DNA of 7,630 nucleotides from Pseudomonadota bacterium (GCA_030632745.1 DAOVUE010000058.1:1-7630); one strand, 5' to 3'. Numbered from the stretch's first letter, positions 1-6,556 are shown. Translations and numbers: made by a program. Notes: a model not told the origin generated them from the sequence alone.

Positions 1-567
1 AATGCCATTCTAAATAAAGTCGAAAATCCTAATGAGTTAATAGAGGCAGGCGTTGAACTTGCGACTATTGCACGAAAGGAAGGTATTTTAGGTTTAGAAG
101 GACAGGAAATTTCCAATGAATTTTTGCAAAAGGGGATTAGTCTGTGTGTAGATGGTCATGAACCGGACTTTGTTCAGCATCTGTTGTCAAAGGATATCAA
201 TCTCACAGTAGAGCGTCATGAATGGGGACAGAAGTTTTTCATGAAGATTGCCGATATGGGACCGGCAATGGGGATGATTGGTACCCTGATTGGCCTGGTG
301 GGTATGCTGGCCAATATGGATGATCCAAAGACAATTGGCCCCTCAATGGCTGTTGCCTTGTTAACCACTCTTTACGGAGCTATTTTAGCCAATGCGGTTT
401 GTATTCCTGTGGCGGATAAACTGGCTTATCTTGCCGATCAGCAGCGCCTGAGTCGTTCACTTATTCTTGAAATCATTGGTGCTATCCAGGAAGGTATTAA
501 TCCGAAAGTAATGGGTAGTATGCTGCAGACCTATTTGCCGGAAGGCAAACGTATAGCAGCTGAATAA
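1..567 (+). CDS. pomA: Flagellar motor stator protein PomA/MotA, 5'-truncated by the window edge
   Basis: Inner-membrane ion-channel subunit of the flagellar stator, which works with PomB to couple ion flow to rotor torque. The frame is open from base 1, giving 188 residues and a TAA stop. Judged against Vibrio PomA (about 253 aa, recalled), about 63 N-terminal residues with TM1 and TM2 lie outside the window. The cytoplasmic loop has IARKEGILGLEGQE (residues 23-36), which aligns with the PomA torque loop: Arg25/Lys26 match R88/K89, and Glu33 and Glu36 match E96 and E99. The E97 equivalent is Gly34. TM3 contains MGPAMGMIGTLIGLVGML and TM4 contains LLTTLYGAILANAVCIPVAD, with the conserved channel prolines at residues 88 and 136. 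A TTG at 124 is internal, not the start. pomB follows after 94 bp. The PomA-like sequence suggests a sodium-driven motor; this is inference. Confidence 0.95.
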   Translation, partial: NAILNKVENPNELIEAGVELATIARKEGILGLEGQEISNEFLQKGISLCVDGHEPDFVQHLLSKDINLTVERHEWGQKFFMKIADMGPAMGMIGTLIGLVGMLANMDDPKTIGPSMAVALLTTLYGAILANAVCIPVADKLAYLADQQRLSRSLILEIIGAIQEGINPKVMGSMLQTYLPEGKRIAAE

Positions 568-588
568 AAATGCGTTTATGAACAATTA

Positions 589-644
589 CTTACTCAACTT
601 TTTCAACTTGCTTAACTTTCTCAACTTACTTGACAATCTGCCAA
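589..644 (+). repeat. Degenerate 18-bp direct repeat, three copies, in the pomA-pomB gap
   Basis: Three adjacent units are visible: CTTACTCAACTTTTTCAA (589-606), CTTGCTTAACTTTCTCAA (607-624) and a diverged CTTACTTGACAATCTGCCAA (625-644). Copies 1 and 2 differ at three of 18 positions; copy 3 matches mainly at its ends. The block fills most of the noncoding gap between the two stator genes. No function is known to me; it could be a decayed tandem duplication or a translation-coupling spacer. Confidence 0.6.
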
Positions 645-661
645 CGGCATGGATCCGCTAG

Positions 662-1813
662 ATGGAAGAACAACAAAAATGTAAATGCCCGAGGGGTATT
701 CCAGCCTGGGTTTTGACTTTTGCGGATTTAATGTCTCTGTTGATGTGTTTCTTTGTGCTATTACTGTCTTTCGCGGAAATGGATGTGCAGAAGTTTAAGC
801 AAATTGCAGGCTCTATGAAGTTAGCATTTGGTGTGCAGCGTGATATTAAAGTAATGGAAATCCCTAAAGGAGTGAATATTGTAGCCAAAGAATTCAGTCC
901 ATCCCCGCCTCAGCCTACTGTTATTAATGAAATTCGTCAAAAAACCAGTCAGGACACTCAACAGGAACTTAGACTGATTGATCAATTAGAACGCCTACAG
1001 GAAGCTGAAGAAGCACTGAAAGATAAAATGGAGAATATGTCGGATGGTCAAATTGAAGCAGAAGGACTGAAAAAACAATTACAGGACATTCAGGATGAAA
1101 AAGCAGAAATTGAACAACAACTGAGTAAAGTTACAGAAAAATTAGAAGAATTACAAAAACAGGCTATCCGGGAAAAAACTGAGCAGCTCAAAGCCTCTTT
1201 AAAAGAAGAAATTGATGCGAATATGATTGAAGTGGAAGGCTATGATGATAATATTACCATTCGTATTCGTGACAGAGGTTCATTCCCTCCGGGCACAGCA
1301 AGACTTACAGAAGATTTTATTGAAATACTGGAAATTATAGCGGAAGAAATTGCTAAAACGTCAGGCGATCTTATTATTGCCGGTCATACAGATAATATCC
1401 CCATTAATTCTGCCCGATTTCGTTCCAACTGGGCATTGTCATCAGCACGTGCAGTGGCTGTGACCCATGAATTAATTTATCAGAATGGACTGCAGGAATC
1501 TCGCTTCAGTGTTCAGGCTTTTGCTGATTCAAAGCCTCTTGTAGAGAATGATTCAATACAAAATAGAGCAATCAATCGTCGTGTGGAAATTATTATTTCA
1601 CAGACTAGATCTGATTTAGGCTTAAGTCTTGATAAGCCCGGAAATACAGAGCGGGAGTCGCTGCAAGATGATAGTAATATAAAGACCTCTGACTTTATAC
1701 TAAAAAATCCATCATCTGATATAAAACAAGCTGATGAAGATGACACCTCTAACCCGGAATTTTCGGACTCTGATGATGAACTTGAAGAGCCGCCTAGTTT
1801 TATACAATTTTAA
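662..1813 (+). CDS. pomB: Flagellar motor stator protein PomB/MotB, with an acidic C-terminal extension
   Basis: Stator B subunit: one transmembrane helix carrying the ion-binding aspartate, a plug, a periplasmic linker and an OmpA-like peptidoglycan-binding domain that anchors the stator. Residues 14-36 form the membrane helix with FADLMSLLMCFFVLLLSF; Asp22 corresponds to PomB Asp24 (E. coli MotB Asp32). Residues 40-58 (MDVQKFKQIAGSMKLAFGV) match the PomB plug region. Residues 95-185 are rich in E, K, Q and L with coiled-coil character. The OmpA-like domain is at about 197-313, with GHTDN (241-245), SNWALSSARA (255-264) and NRAINRRVEI (301-310). At 383 aa it is longer than Vibrio PomB (about 315), mostly through a 70-residue acidic tail. 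The ATG directly follows an in-frame TAG (659-661), so no upstream start is possible; the ribosome site is weak (GGAT, 651-654). Confidence 0.96.
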   Translation: MEEQQKCKCPRGIPAWVLTFADLMSLLMCFFVLLLSFAEMDVQKFKQIAGSMKLAFGVQRDIKVMEIPKGVNIVAKEFSPSPPQPTVINEIRQKTSQDTQQELRLIDQLERLQEAEEALKDKMENMSDGQIEAEGLKKQLQDIQDEKAEIEQQLSKVTEKLEELQKQAIREKTEQLKASLKEEIDANMIEVEGYDDNITIRIRDRGSFPPGTARLTEDFIEILEIIAEEIAKTSGDLIIAGHTDNIPINSARFRSNWALSSARAVAVTHELIYQNGLQESRFSVQAFADSKPLVENDSIQNRAINRRVEIIISQTRSDLGLSLDKPGNTERESLQDDSNIKTSDFILKNPSSDIKQADEDDTSNPEFSDSDDELEEPPSFIQF

Positions 1814-1867
1814 ATAACGATGTACTTGCAAAATTTTACAAGTCCTCTAACAACAATAATTGAATTT

Positions 1868-2455
1868 ATGACAGAAAAAAATCAAAATCAGGAACGCCGA
1901 AAATACTATCGAATTGATGATAGTGTTATTTTTAACTATCGAATTGTTCATGAAAATCAGCATGATTCGGATCTTTCTAAACACCAGCAGGATGTTTCTG
2001 CTGCTTTTGAAATGGCTGATTTATTTGGACAAATCAATCAGCAAATGCGTACAACTCTTGGACGAATCGGTGAACGGTCAGCTGATATTGCCGCTTATCT
2101 GAAAAATCTGGATCGTAAAATTGATTTGTTAGTAGAAATGAATCTATTTAAGGAGAATCAATCTTCATTGCAGTCGCGCCGGAAAATCAATTTAGGTGCC
2201 GGAGGTTTATCTTTTGGAACAGATGAAAAGCTTAAGCAGGGTACTCTATTGGCCATTGATATGATTTTATCGACGGCTCTCACTTGTCTGCATCTGACAG
2301 GACGAGTTATTATGGTAACAAAGGGTACAGATAACGATTACCCTTATCGGATTTCTATCGGTTTTACTGATATTTCTGATATTGAAGAAGATCAGATTAT
2401 TAAACATACTTTGCGTTTGCAGTCAGAACAGTTAAGAGCAAATAAGAGCAAATAA
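1868..2455 (+). CDS. PilZ-domain-like protein with a helical insertion
   Basis: Probable cyclic-di-GMP-related PilZ family protein, 195 aa from this start. The N-terminus has ERRKYYRIDD, containing the RxxxR pattern (Arg27-Arg31 counted from an upstream ATG at 1820). The second PilZ motif is NLGAGG at 124-129 of that longer frame, instead of the usual D/N-x-S-x-x-G: the serine is replaced by glycine. Between the motifs lies an 85-residue, mostly helical stretch (about 50-115), as in atypical oligomeric PilZ proteins. Whether it still binds c-di-GMP is unclear. The start is uncertain: ATG 1820 and ATG 1868 both lack a Shine-Dalgarno site. I prefer 1868 because the 16 extra residues look unlike the family and the RRxxxR motif normally lies near the N-terminus. 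It follows pomB closely, which suggests a link to c-di-GMP control of motility. Confidence 0.82.
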   Translation: MTEKNQNQERRKYYRIDDSVIFNYRIVHENQHDSDLSKHQQDVSAAFEMADLFGQINQQMRTTLGRIGERSADIAAYLKNLDRKIDLLVEMNLFKENQSSLQSRRKINLGAGGLSFGTDEKLKQGTLLAIDMILSTALTCLHLTGRVIMVTKGTDNDYPYRISIGFTDISDIEEDQIIKHTLRLQSEQLRANKSK

Positions 2456-2472
2456 GAGCAAATAAGAGTACC
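2434..2472 (+). repeat. 10-bp tandem repeat (AAGAGCAAAT), about 3.9 copies
   Basis: Perfect units AAGAGCAAAT start at 2434, 2444 and 2454, followed by a partial AAGAGTACC (2464-2472). The array spans the end of the PilZ gene. Its first copy encodes part of the C-terminus, and the TAA stop (2453-2455) is formed at the junction of copies 2 and 3. The unit is not a multiple of three, but as long as two copies and the next AA remain the stop is unchanged. Confidence 0.85.
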
Positions 2473-2498
2473 TCTATAATTAAAATTCAGGATAAAAA

Positions 2499-2786
2499 AT
2501 GCCAATTTATGAATATCGATGTAATGGCTGCGGCCATGAAATGGAGCTGATGCAGAGGATGTCAGATGATCCGATGAAAGACTGTCCTGTGTGTAAAGAG
2601 TCAAAATTAAAAAAATTAATTTCAGCGGCCGGTTTCAAACTTAAGGGCAGCGGCTGGTATGAGAGTGACTTTAAGAGCCAGAGTAAAAACCAGAGTAAGA
2701 GCCAAAATAAAAACCAGAGCAAAGCGAAGGGTAAAAATAGTAGTAGTGGTTCCTGTGGCGGAGGTAGTTGTGGTTGTGCCTCATAA
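2499..2786 (+). CDS. FmdB-family small zinc-ribbon protein
   Basis: A 95-residue protein of the FmdB/CxxC_CxxC_SSSS regulatory-protein family, whose precise role is unknown. The N-terminus MPIYEYRCNGCGHEMEL and the pairs Cys8-x-x-Cys11 and Cys29-x-x-Cys32 form the zinc ribbon. SAAGFKLKGSGWYESDFK (43-60) is the usual family continuation. The tail is low complexity: two 8-residue units KSQSKNQS and KSQNKNQS (59-74), then lysine- and serine-rich sequence ending CGGGSCGCAS, itself cysteine-rich. A good Shine-Dalgarno AGGA (2489-2492) sits six bases before the ATG. Its position just upstream of aspS is one I recognise from gammaproteobacteria; this context suggests co-expression but gives no direct function. 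Confidence 0.93.
   Translation: MPIYEYRCNGCGHEMELMQRMSDDPMKDCPVCKESKLKKLISAAGFKLKGSGWYESDFKSQSKNQSKSQNKNQSKAKGKNSSSGSCGGGSCGCAS
2673..2720 (+). repeat. 24-bp in-frame tandem duplication in the FmdB tail
   Basis: Two adjacent 24-bp units (2673-2696 and 2697-2720) differ at three positions and encode KSQSKNQS and KSQNKNQS. They expand the hydrophilic linker between the zinc ribbon and the terminal cysteine-rich motif. Being in frame, copy changes would only alter linker length. Confidence 0.75.
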
Positions 2787-2792
2787 ATTCGC

Positions 2793-2826
2793 TTAAGCTC
2801 TTGTAGTATTGGCTCACAAGGCTTAA
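2793..2826 (+). repeat. Imperfect hairpin after the FmdB gene
   Basis: TTAAGC-T-CTTGT (2793-2804) can pair with ACAAG-GCTTAA (2816-2826): 11 base pairs with one bulged T and an 11-base loop. It lies 6 bp past the FmdB stop. It has no T-run, so an intrinsic terminator is not supported; mRNA end protection or attenuation before aspS is possible. Confidence 0.4.
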
Positions 2827-2861
2827 AATTACCGGTTTTAACTAAGTTCCAGCTTTAACAT

Positions 2862-2885
2862 TATAGTTTAAACTATAGTTTAAAC
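2862..2885 (+). promoter_or_regulatory. Palindrome and tandem 12-mer upstream of aspS, overlapping a possible promoter
   Basis: TATAGTTTAAAC occurs twice head-to-tail (2862-2873 and 2874-2885), and 2866-2885 is a perfect 20-bp palindrome, GTTTAAACTATAGTTTAAAC. It lies 27 bp before the aspS start. TATAGT at 2862-2867 could serve as a -10 box with TTAACT (2838-2843) as a weak -35 at 18 bp spacing, so a protein bound to the palindrome would cover the promoter. The palindrome is seen directly; the promoter and operator roles are inference. Confidence 0.45.
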
Positions 2886-2911
2886 AATGGAACTAATAAC
2901 AGGAACAGGGT

Positions 2912-4702
2912 ATGCGAAGCCATTATTGCGGGCATTTAACAGAAGAAAACATTGATCAGGAAGTGACTCTAAGTGGTTGGGTGCATCGTCGTCGGGATCA
3001 TGGCGGTGTTATCTTTGTTGATCTGAGAGACCGGACAGGAATCTCACAAATTGTTTTTGACCCTGATATTCCTGAAATGTTTATGCAGGCGGAACGCATA
3101 CGAAATGAGTATGTTCTGCAGGTAAAAGGCAAGGTTCGCCAACGTCCGGAAGGTACTGAAAATCCGGAAATGGCAACAGGTCAGGTAGAAATTCTGGCTT
3201 TAGAAATTAATGTCCTGAACGCCTCAGAAACTCCTCCGTTTCAATTGGATGATGACGATGTTTCAGAAGAACATCGTTTACGTTATCGCTATATTGATCT
3301 GCGTCGTCCTGAAATGCAGCAGCGGCTTATGATCCGCTCTAAAATTACCCGCCTGCTGCGTAATTATCTTGATGATAATGAGTTCCTTGATATAGAAACC
3401 CCGATTTTAACTAAGGCAACTCCTGAGGGGGCTCGTGATTATCTGGTTCCCAGTCGTACTCATCAGGGTGAATTTTTTGCTTTGCCTCAGTCTCCACAGT
3501 TATTTAAGCAATTATTAATGATGTCGGGCATGGATCGTTATTATCAGGTGTGTCGTTGTTTTCGCGATGAGGATTTACGTGCCGACCGCCAGCCCGAATT
3601 CACTCAGCTTGATATTGAAACGTCTTTTATGAATGAAGATCAGCTGATGTCTATGATGGAAGATATGATGCGCAATGTGTTTGCTAAAGTATTAGAGCAG
3701 CAGCTGCCCAACCCGTTTCCACGTATGACTCATGCTGAAGCCATGGAACGCTATGGTAGTGATAAACCCGATCTGCGTATTGATCTGGAATTAGTTGAAG
3801 TGGCTGATGTATTGACTGAAGTGGACTTCAAAGTATTCTCTGGCCCGGCTAAAGATCCTGATAGCCGTGTAACCGCTCTGCGCATCCCTGAAGGTTCAAA
3901 ATTAACCCGTAAACTGATTGATGAATATACTAAGTATGTTTCAATCTATGGAGCCAAAGGTCTGGCTTATATTAAAGTGAATGATAAATCGGCTGGTCGT
4001 GAAGGTTTGCAGTCACCGATTGTGAAATTTATCCCCGATGACGCTTTAACAACGATTTTAGAAAGAACAGGGGCAGAAGATGGAGATTTAATCTTCTTTG
4101 GTGCCGATAAAACTAAGGTGGTTAATGAAGCCCTGGGGGCTTTACGTGTCAAAGTAGCACAGGATATGGGCCTGGTTAAGCATGGCTGGCAGCCTTTGTG
4201 GGTGGTTGATTTTCCGATGTTTGAATATGATGAAGGTGAAAAACGCTGGACCGCTCTACACCACCCGTTTACTGCACCTAATACCGATAGCCCGCAGGAA
4301 TTGATGGATAATCCTGGAGAAAGTCTATCCGTAGCCTACGATATGGTTCTTAATGGTACAGAATTAGGCGGTGGTTCGGTGCGTATTCACAAACAGGACA
4401 TGCAGAAAACGGTATTTAAGTTATTGGGTATTGACGATCAGGAAGCCCGGGACAAATTTGGTTTCTTATTAGATGCACTAAAATATGGTTGTCCTCCTCA
4501 TGCCGGTATTGCCTTTGGTCTGGATAGATTAGTGATGCTGATGACCGGTTCCAGCTCGATTCGTGAAGTGATGGCCTTTCCAAAAACACAATCTGCAGCC
4601 TGCTTATTAACTTCAGCTCCTTCAGAAGCTAATCCGGCTCAGTTAAAAGAGCTGGGAATAAAGAAACGTGAAATCATTACTGAAAAATTAGCTGATAGCT
4701 GA
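2912..4702 (+). CDS. aspS: Aspartyl-tRNA synthetase, predicted non-discriminating (Asp/Asn)
   Basis: Cytoplasmic class IIb synthetase that attaches aspartate to tRNA; 596 aa, normal for bacterial AspRS. The anticodon-binding OB fold is at about 1-108 ([20 protein letters not shown]). Class II motif 1 includes FLDIETPIL (158-166); motif 2 is [19 protein letters not shown] (216-234) with Arg218; motif 3 is GIAFGLDRL (532-540) with Arg539. The bacterial GAD insertion domain lies at about 287-420. His30 in RRRDHGG and Gly81 in [10 protein letters not shown] match the His31/Gly83 pair of the Pseudomonas aeruginosa non-discriminating enzyme, whereas E. coli has Leu at the first site. It may therefore also charge tRNA-Asn. 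The start is well supported: AGGAACAGGG precedes the ATG, and MRSHYCG is the family N-terminus. It lies 125 bp downstream of the FmdB gene and 126 bp upstream of yebC. Confidence 0.98.
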   Translation: MRSHYCGHLTEENIDQEVTLSGWVHRRRDHGGVIFVDLRDRTGISQIVFDPDIPEMFMQAERIRNEYVLQVKGKVRQRPEGTENPEMATGQVEILALEINVLNASETPPFQLDDDDVSEEHRLRYRYIDLRRPEMQQRLMIRSKITRLLRNYLDDNEFLDIETPILTKATPEGARDYLVPSRTHQGEFFALPQSPQLFKQLLMMSGMDRYYQVCRCFRDEDLRADRQPEFTQLDIETSFMNEDQLMSMMEDMMRNVFAKVLEQQLPNPFPRMTHAEAMERYGSDKPDLRIDLELVEVADVLTEVDFKVFSGPAKDPDSRVTALRIPEGSKLTRKLIDEYTKYVSIYGAKGLAYIKVNDKSAGREGLQSPIVKFIPDDALTTILERTGAEDGDLIFFGADKTKVVNEALGALRVKVAQDMGLVKHGWQPLWVVDFPMFEYDEGEKRWTALHHPFTAPNTDSPQELMDNPGESLSVAYDMVLNGTELGGGSVRIHKQDMQKTVFKLLGIDDQEARDKFGFLLDALKYGCPPHAGIAFGLDRLVMLMTGSSSIREVMAFPKTQSAACLLTSAPSEANPAQLKELGIKKREIITEKLADS

Positions 4703-4732
4703 ATACTGTTAATAGGCAGCTAAGTCCGGAGT

Positions 4733-4792
4733 CAGAGTCAAATATTTTAAGCACGCCTACAACAAACCTGATGCTTATAATATTTGACTCTG
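4733..4792 (+). repeat. REP/MITE-like long inverted repeat between aspS and yebC
   Basis: Two 21-base arms (4733-4753 and 4772-4792) are complementary at 20 of 21 positions, with an 18-base loop. Each arm read inward starts CAGAGTCAAATATT; outside the arms the sequence is GGAGT on one side and, on the reversed other side, GGGGG. The G-rich edge followed by CAGAGTC resembles repeats I recall around REP-associated tyrosine transposases (RAYT). The hexamer TTAATA occurs on both sides (4709-4714 and 4798-4803), which may or may not be a target duplication. A transcript would form a very stable hairpin here. Confidence 0.65.
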
Positions 4793-4828
4793 CCCCCTTA
4801 ATAAATACACAGATAAAAAGAGGTTTCA

Positions 4829-5578
4829 ATGGCCGGTCATAGTAAATGGGCAAATATTCAGCATCGCAAAAAAGGACAGGATGCTAAACGTGGTAAGTTA
4901 TTTACCAAGTTAATTCGTGAAATCACAGTGGCCGCACGTCTAGGCGGTGGTGATGTGGATGCTAATCCGCGTTTAAGAGCTATTGTCGATAAGTCTCTAC
5001 GTGCTAATATGACTCGTGATACTGTTGAACGGGCGATTAAACGTGGTGCGGGTGCCACTGATGGTGATAACTTTGATGAAATTCGTTATGAAGGTTATGG
5101 CCCGAGTGGTGTTGCGGTAATGGTGGATTGTCTGACTGATAATCGTAATCGTACTGTTGCAGAAGTGCGTCATGCTTTTACTAAAGCCGGCGGCAATCTG
5201 GGCACCGATGGTTCAGTGGCTTATATTTTTAGTAAAATTGGTATTTTAAGCTATCCGGCAGGCAGTGATGAAGACGCTATTATGGAAGCGGCTCTTGAAG
5301 CAGGTGCTGAAGATGTTGAAACCAATGATGATGGATCAATTGATGTAAGCACTGGCGCTGATGATTTTATGGATGTTAAAGATGCTATGGTTGCGGCCGG
5401 CTTTGAACCGGAAATGGCAGAAGTCACCATGAAAGCTTCAACCAGCGTTGATTTAGACGTGGATGATGCACAAAAAGTAATGCGTATGGTCGACATGCTG
5501 GAAGATCTTGATGATGTGCAGAATGTCTATTCCAATGCAGAATTTTCAGATGAAGTCATGGAGCAGTTAGAAGAATAG
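4829..5578 (+). CDS. yebC: YebC/TACO1-family translation factor
   Basis: A 249-residue protein of the widespread YebC/TACO1 family, once annotated as a transcriptional regulator and more recently linked to relief of ribosome stalling during translation. The diagnostic N-terminus [20 protein letters not shown] is present. So are [34 protein letters not shown] sequence at about 44-73 (given here as a family landmark), [20 protein letters not shown] near 88-107, and [19 protein letters not shown] near 115-133. The C-terminal third is strongly acidic. Length matches the family (about 240-250). A Shine-Dalgarno AGAGG (4819-4823) sits five bases before the ATG. It follows aspS, but the REP-like hairpin between them may uncouple expression. 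ruvC, often the next gene in this lineage, is absent here. Confidence 0.97.
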   Translation: MAGHSKWANIQHRKKGQDAKRGKLFTKLIREITVAARLGGGDVDANPRLRAIVDKSLRANMTRDTVERAIKRGAGATDGDNFDEIRYEGYGPSGVAVMVDCLTDNRNRTVAEVRHAFTKAGGNLGTDGSVAYIFSKIGILSYPAGSDEDAIMEAALEAGAEDVETNDDGSIDVSTGADDFMDVKDAMVAAGFEPEMAEVTMKASTSVDLDVDDAQKVMRMVDMLEDLDDVQNVYSNAEFSDEVMEQLEE

Positions 5579-5584
5579 TCATCC

Positions 5585-5613
5585 GTGTTGAGGAGAATCC
5601 TGCTTCTCAACAC
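5585..5613 (+). terminator. Hairpin just after yebC, possible terminator
   Basis: GTGTTGAGGAG (5585-5595) pairs with CTTCTCAACAC (5603-5613): 11 pairs with one G-T wobble and a 7-base loop AATCCTG. It starts 7 bp after the yebC stop. The following bases are TCCCCGCG, with no T-run, so it is not a textbook intrinsic terminator; it may stabilise the mRNA end or act with Rho. Confidence 0.5.
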
Positions 5614-5996
5614 TCCCCGCGTCCCATTAGTATATTACCCGGTTGCTGGAAGTTATCTCAAAACCAGGAGCATATCCTTAAATACTTTTCCATTTTGTAA
5701 CTACTCAGCATAATTTTGCGTATCCGGTCTGACAGCTTGTATTTTCAGGGACGCTCAATCTTTTAGTTATCACTCAAAGCTGGTATCAGAAAATCCTACT
5801 CCTTGTGATAAAAGTTATAATACACGTTGTGTATGAATGTTATCCGGAAGCTATTTATATATGATAAATGTACGATATCCATAAAGGAATTACAAGCTCA
5901 AAAAAATATTCTTGAACAATAATCATAGTTAATGCATAATTAAACAAAAACTAGTCAACAGCTTGTTATGTTTTCAAATGAAGCTTACTGAAGCAA
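5614..5996. other. Noncoding stretch without a recognisable gene
   Basis: About 380 bp in which neither strand has a convincing coding frame. The clearest + strand frame is 29 codons (ATG 5833 to TAA 5920-5922) and has no ribosome site. A TATAAT (5816-5821) overlaps a small inverted repeat, ATACAC-GTT-GTGTAT (5820-5834), which has the look of an operator, but no -35 box lies at a suitable distance. This may be the control region of a lost gene. The first ~180 bp show nothing I can assign; decayed insertion-sequence DNA is possible but unproven. Confidence 0.5.
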
Positions 5997-6220
5997 ATGA
6001 ATATTAATACCCATGAATGTGAACAACTTCCTGAAGGTGTTTACTTAGAATCTTCTGAAAACAAAGACCAGGACTTTTCATGGCTTCTCTATATCGAAAA
6101 AGAAGCCTCTAAGCTGATCTTGAAGAAAATTTTCACATATAGATTCAACTGGTTGGACAAGTAAAATTTCTTAACCTTAACCTTAACCTTAACCTTAACC
6201 TTATAAAAGAGTGGAGTTAG
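5997..6220 (+). pseudogene. Decayed small ORF with frameshift and internal stop
   Basis: The frame from ATG 5997 encodes 55 residues (MNINTHECEQLPEGVYLESS..., ending WLDK) and stops at 6162-6164. Near 6111 the sequence after YIEKEAS becomes unconvincing, whereas another frame from 6113 reads ADLEENFHI, TAG (6140-6142), IQLVGQVKF, and then runs into the (LN)5 encoded by the CTTAAC array, stopping at 6218-6220. I believe a family exists with the pattern LPxGVYxE...W.LY.E.EA...DLEEN....VGQ, which would be restored by joining the two frames, but this is memory and not a search. The remnant then carries a frameshift and a stop, and its C-terminus is lost. No clear Shine-Dalgarno precedes the ATG. 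Alternatively the 55-residue ORF is a real small protein. Confidence 0.4.
6170..6203 (+). repeat. (CTTAAC)5 hexanucleotide microsatellite
   Basis: Five perfect CTTAAC units (6170-6199) plus a partial CTTA end 9 bp before the Shine-Dalgarno of the next gene. Such arrays are prone to slippage. Since the unit is 6 bp, the change would alter promoter or leader spacing but not the decayed reading frame that crosses it, which encodes Leu-Asn repeats. Confidence 0.9.
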
Positions 6221-6221
6221 A

Positions 6222-6422
6222 ATGGATCCTGAAAAAATAATGAATGGTCTTTCAAAAGAAATCATGACTGCTTTAAAAGCAATGGAAAAATCAAAAACGC
6301 CTGAAGAAAAACTCATGCATAGTGAAACAGTAAAAAATCTGTGTGATTCACTTGGAGTTTTTCTTAATTTAATGAATGAAATGGCTCCCTATGATGACGA
6401 TGGTGAGCCAATTCCATTTTAA
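6222..6422 (+). CDS. Unrecognised 66-residue protein with an SSB-like acidic C-terminal tail
   Basis: I do not recognise a family. The start is well supported by GGAG (6213-6216) five bases before the ATG. Residues 1-55 are predicted to be helical and charged (MDPEKIMNGLSKEIMTALKA, then an amphipathic region ending GVFLNLMNEM), with one cysteine (Cys41) and no membrane segment or signal peptide. The last ten residues are YDDDGEPIPF. Bacterial single-stranded-DNA-binding protein ends in an acidic tip closing with DDDIPF, whose last Phe docks into partner proteins such as RecO, PriA or ExoI. The shared acidic run and terminal I-P-F are visible; partner mimicry is inference. Codon use and base composition are AT-richer than in yebC. 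The frame stays open after the stop to 6560. The CTTAAC array lies just upstream. Confidence 0.7.
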   Translation: MDPEKIMNGLSKEIMTALKAMEKSKTPEEKLMHSETVKNLCDSLGVFLNLMNEMAPYDDDGEPIPF

Positions 6423-6556
6423 TCAAAATCACATAACCAGCAATTGCGCTGTAAAATCTGGTCGTGGTTTGAAAAGCGTATTATTGTTGTTTGGAGAGTT
6501 CTTGATTGCCGTCAGGAACCAGAAATAACAGAGAAACAACCTGTTGATAAATTCAG

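Noticed and set aside
1914..2102. Second + strand frame within the PilZ gene
   Set aside because: Overlaps the PilZ frame, which has recognisable motifs, and has no ribosome site.
2507..2722. Minus-strand Leu/Trp-rich frame opposite the FmdB gene
   Set aside because: It is the reverse reading of the lysine/glutamine repeat region; the + strand gene has clear motifs and a ribosome site.
3967..4152. Minus-strand open frame inside aspS
   Set aside because: It lies entirely within a conserved synthetase gene and shows no start signal or domain.
5251..5496. Minus-strand serine-rich frame inside yebC
   Set aside because: Serine-rich shadow of the acidic yebC C-terminal codons, with no independent evidence.
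5585..5613. Confident intrinsic terminator after yebC
   Set aside because: The hairpin is good but no T-run follows, so it is listed only as a possible terminator.
5833..5922. 29-codon ORF after the ATACAC/GTGTAT repeat
   Set aside because: Too short, without a ribosome site or family resemblance; kept only as part of the noncoding description.
6170..6203. Telomere-like repeat suggesting a linear replicon end
   Set aside because: Only five units of CTTAAC lie in the middle of a gene-bearing segment; bacterial linear ends are not of this kind.
6089..6316. 75-codon minus-strand frame with a (KV)n tract
   Set aside because: It is the shadow of the CTTAAC array and of the + strand gene at 6222; no ribosome site and biased, repeat-driven composition.
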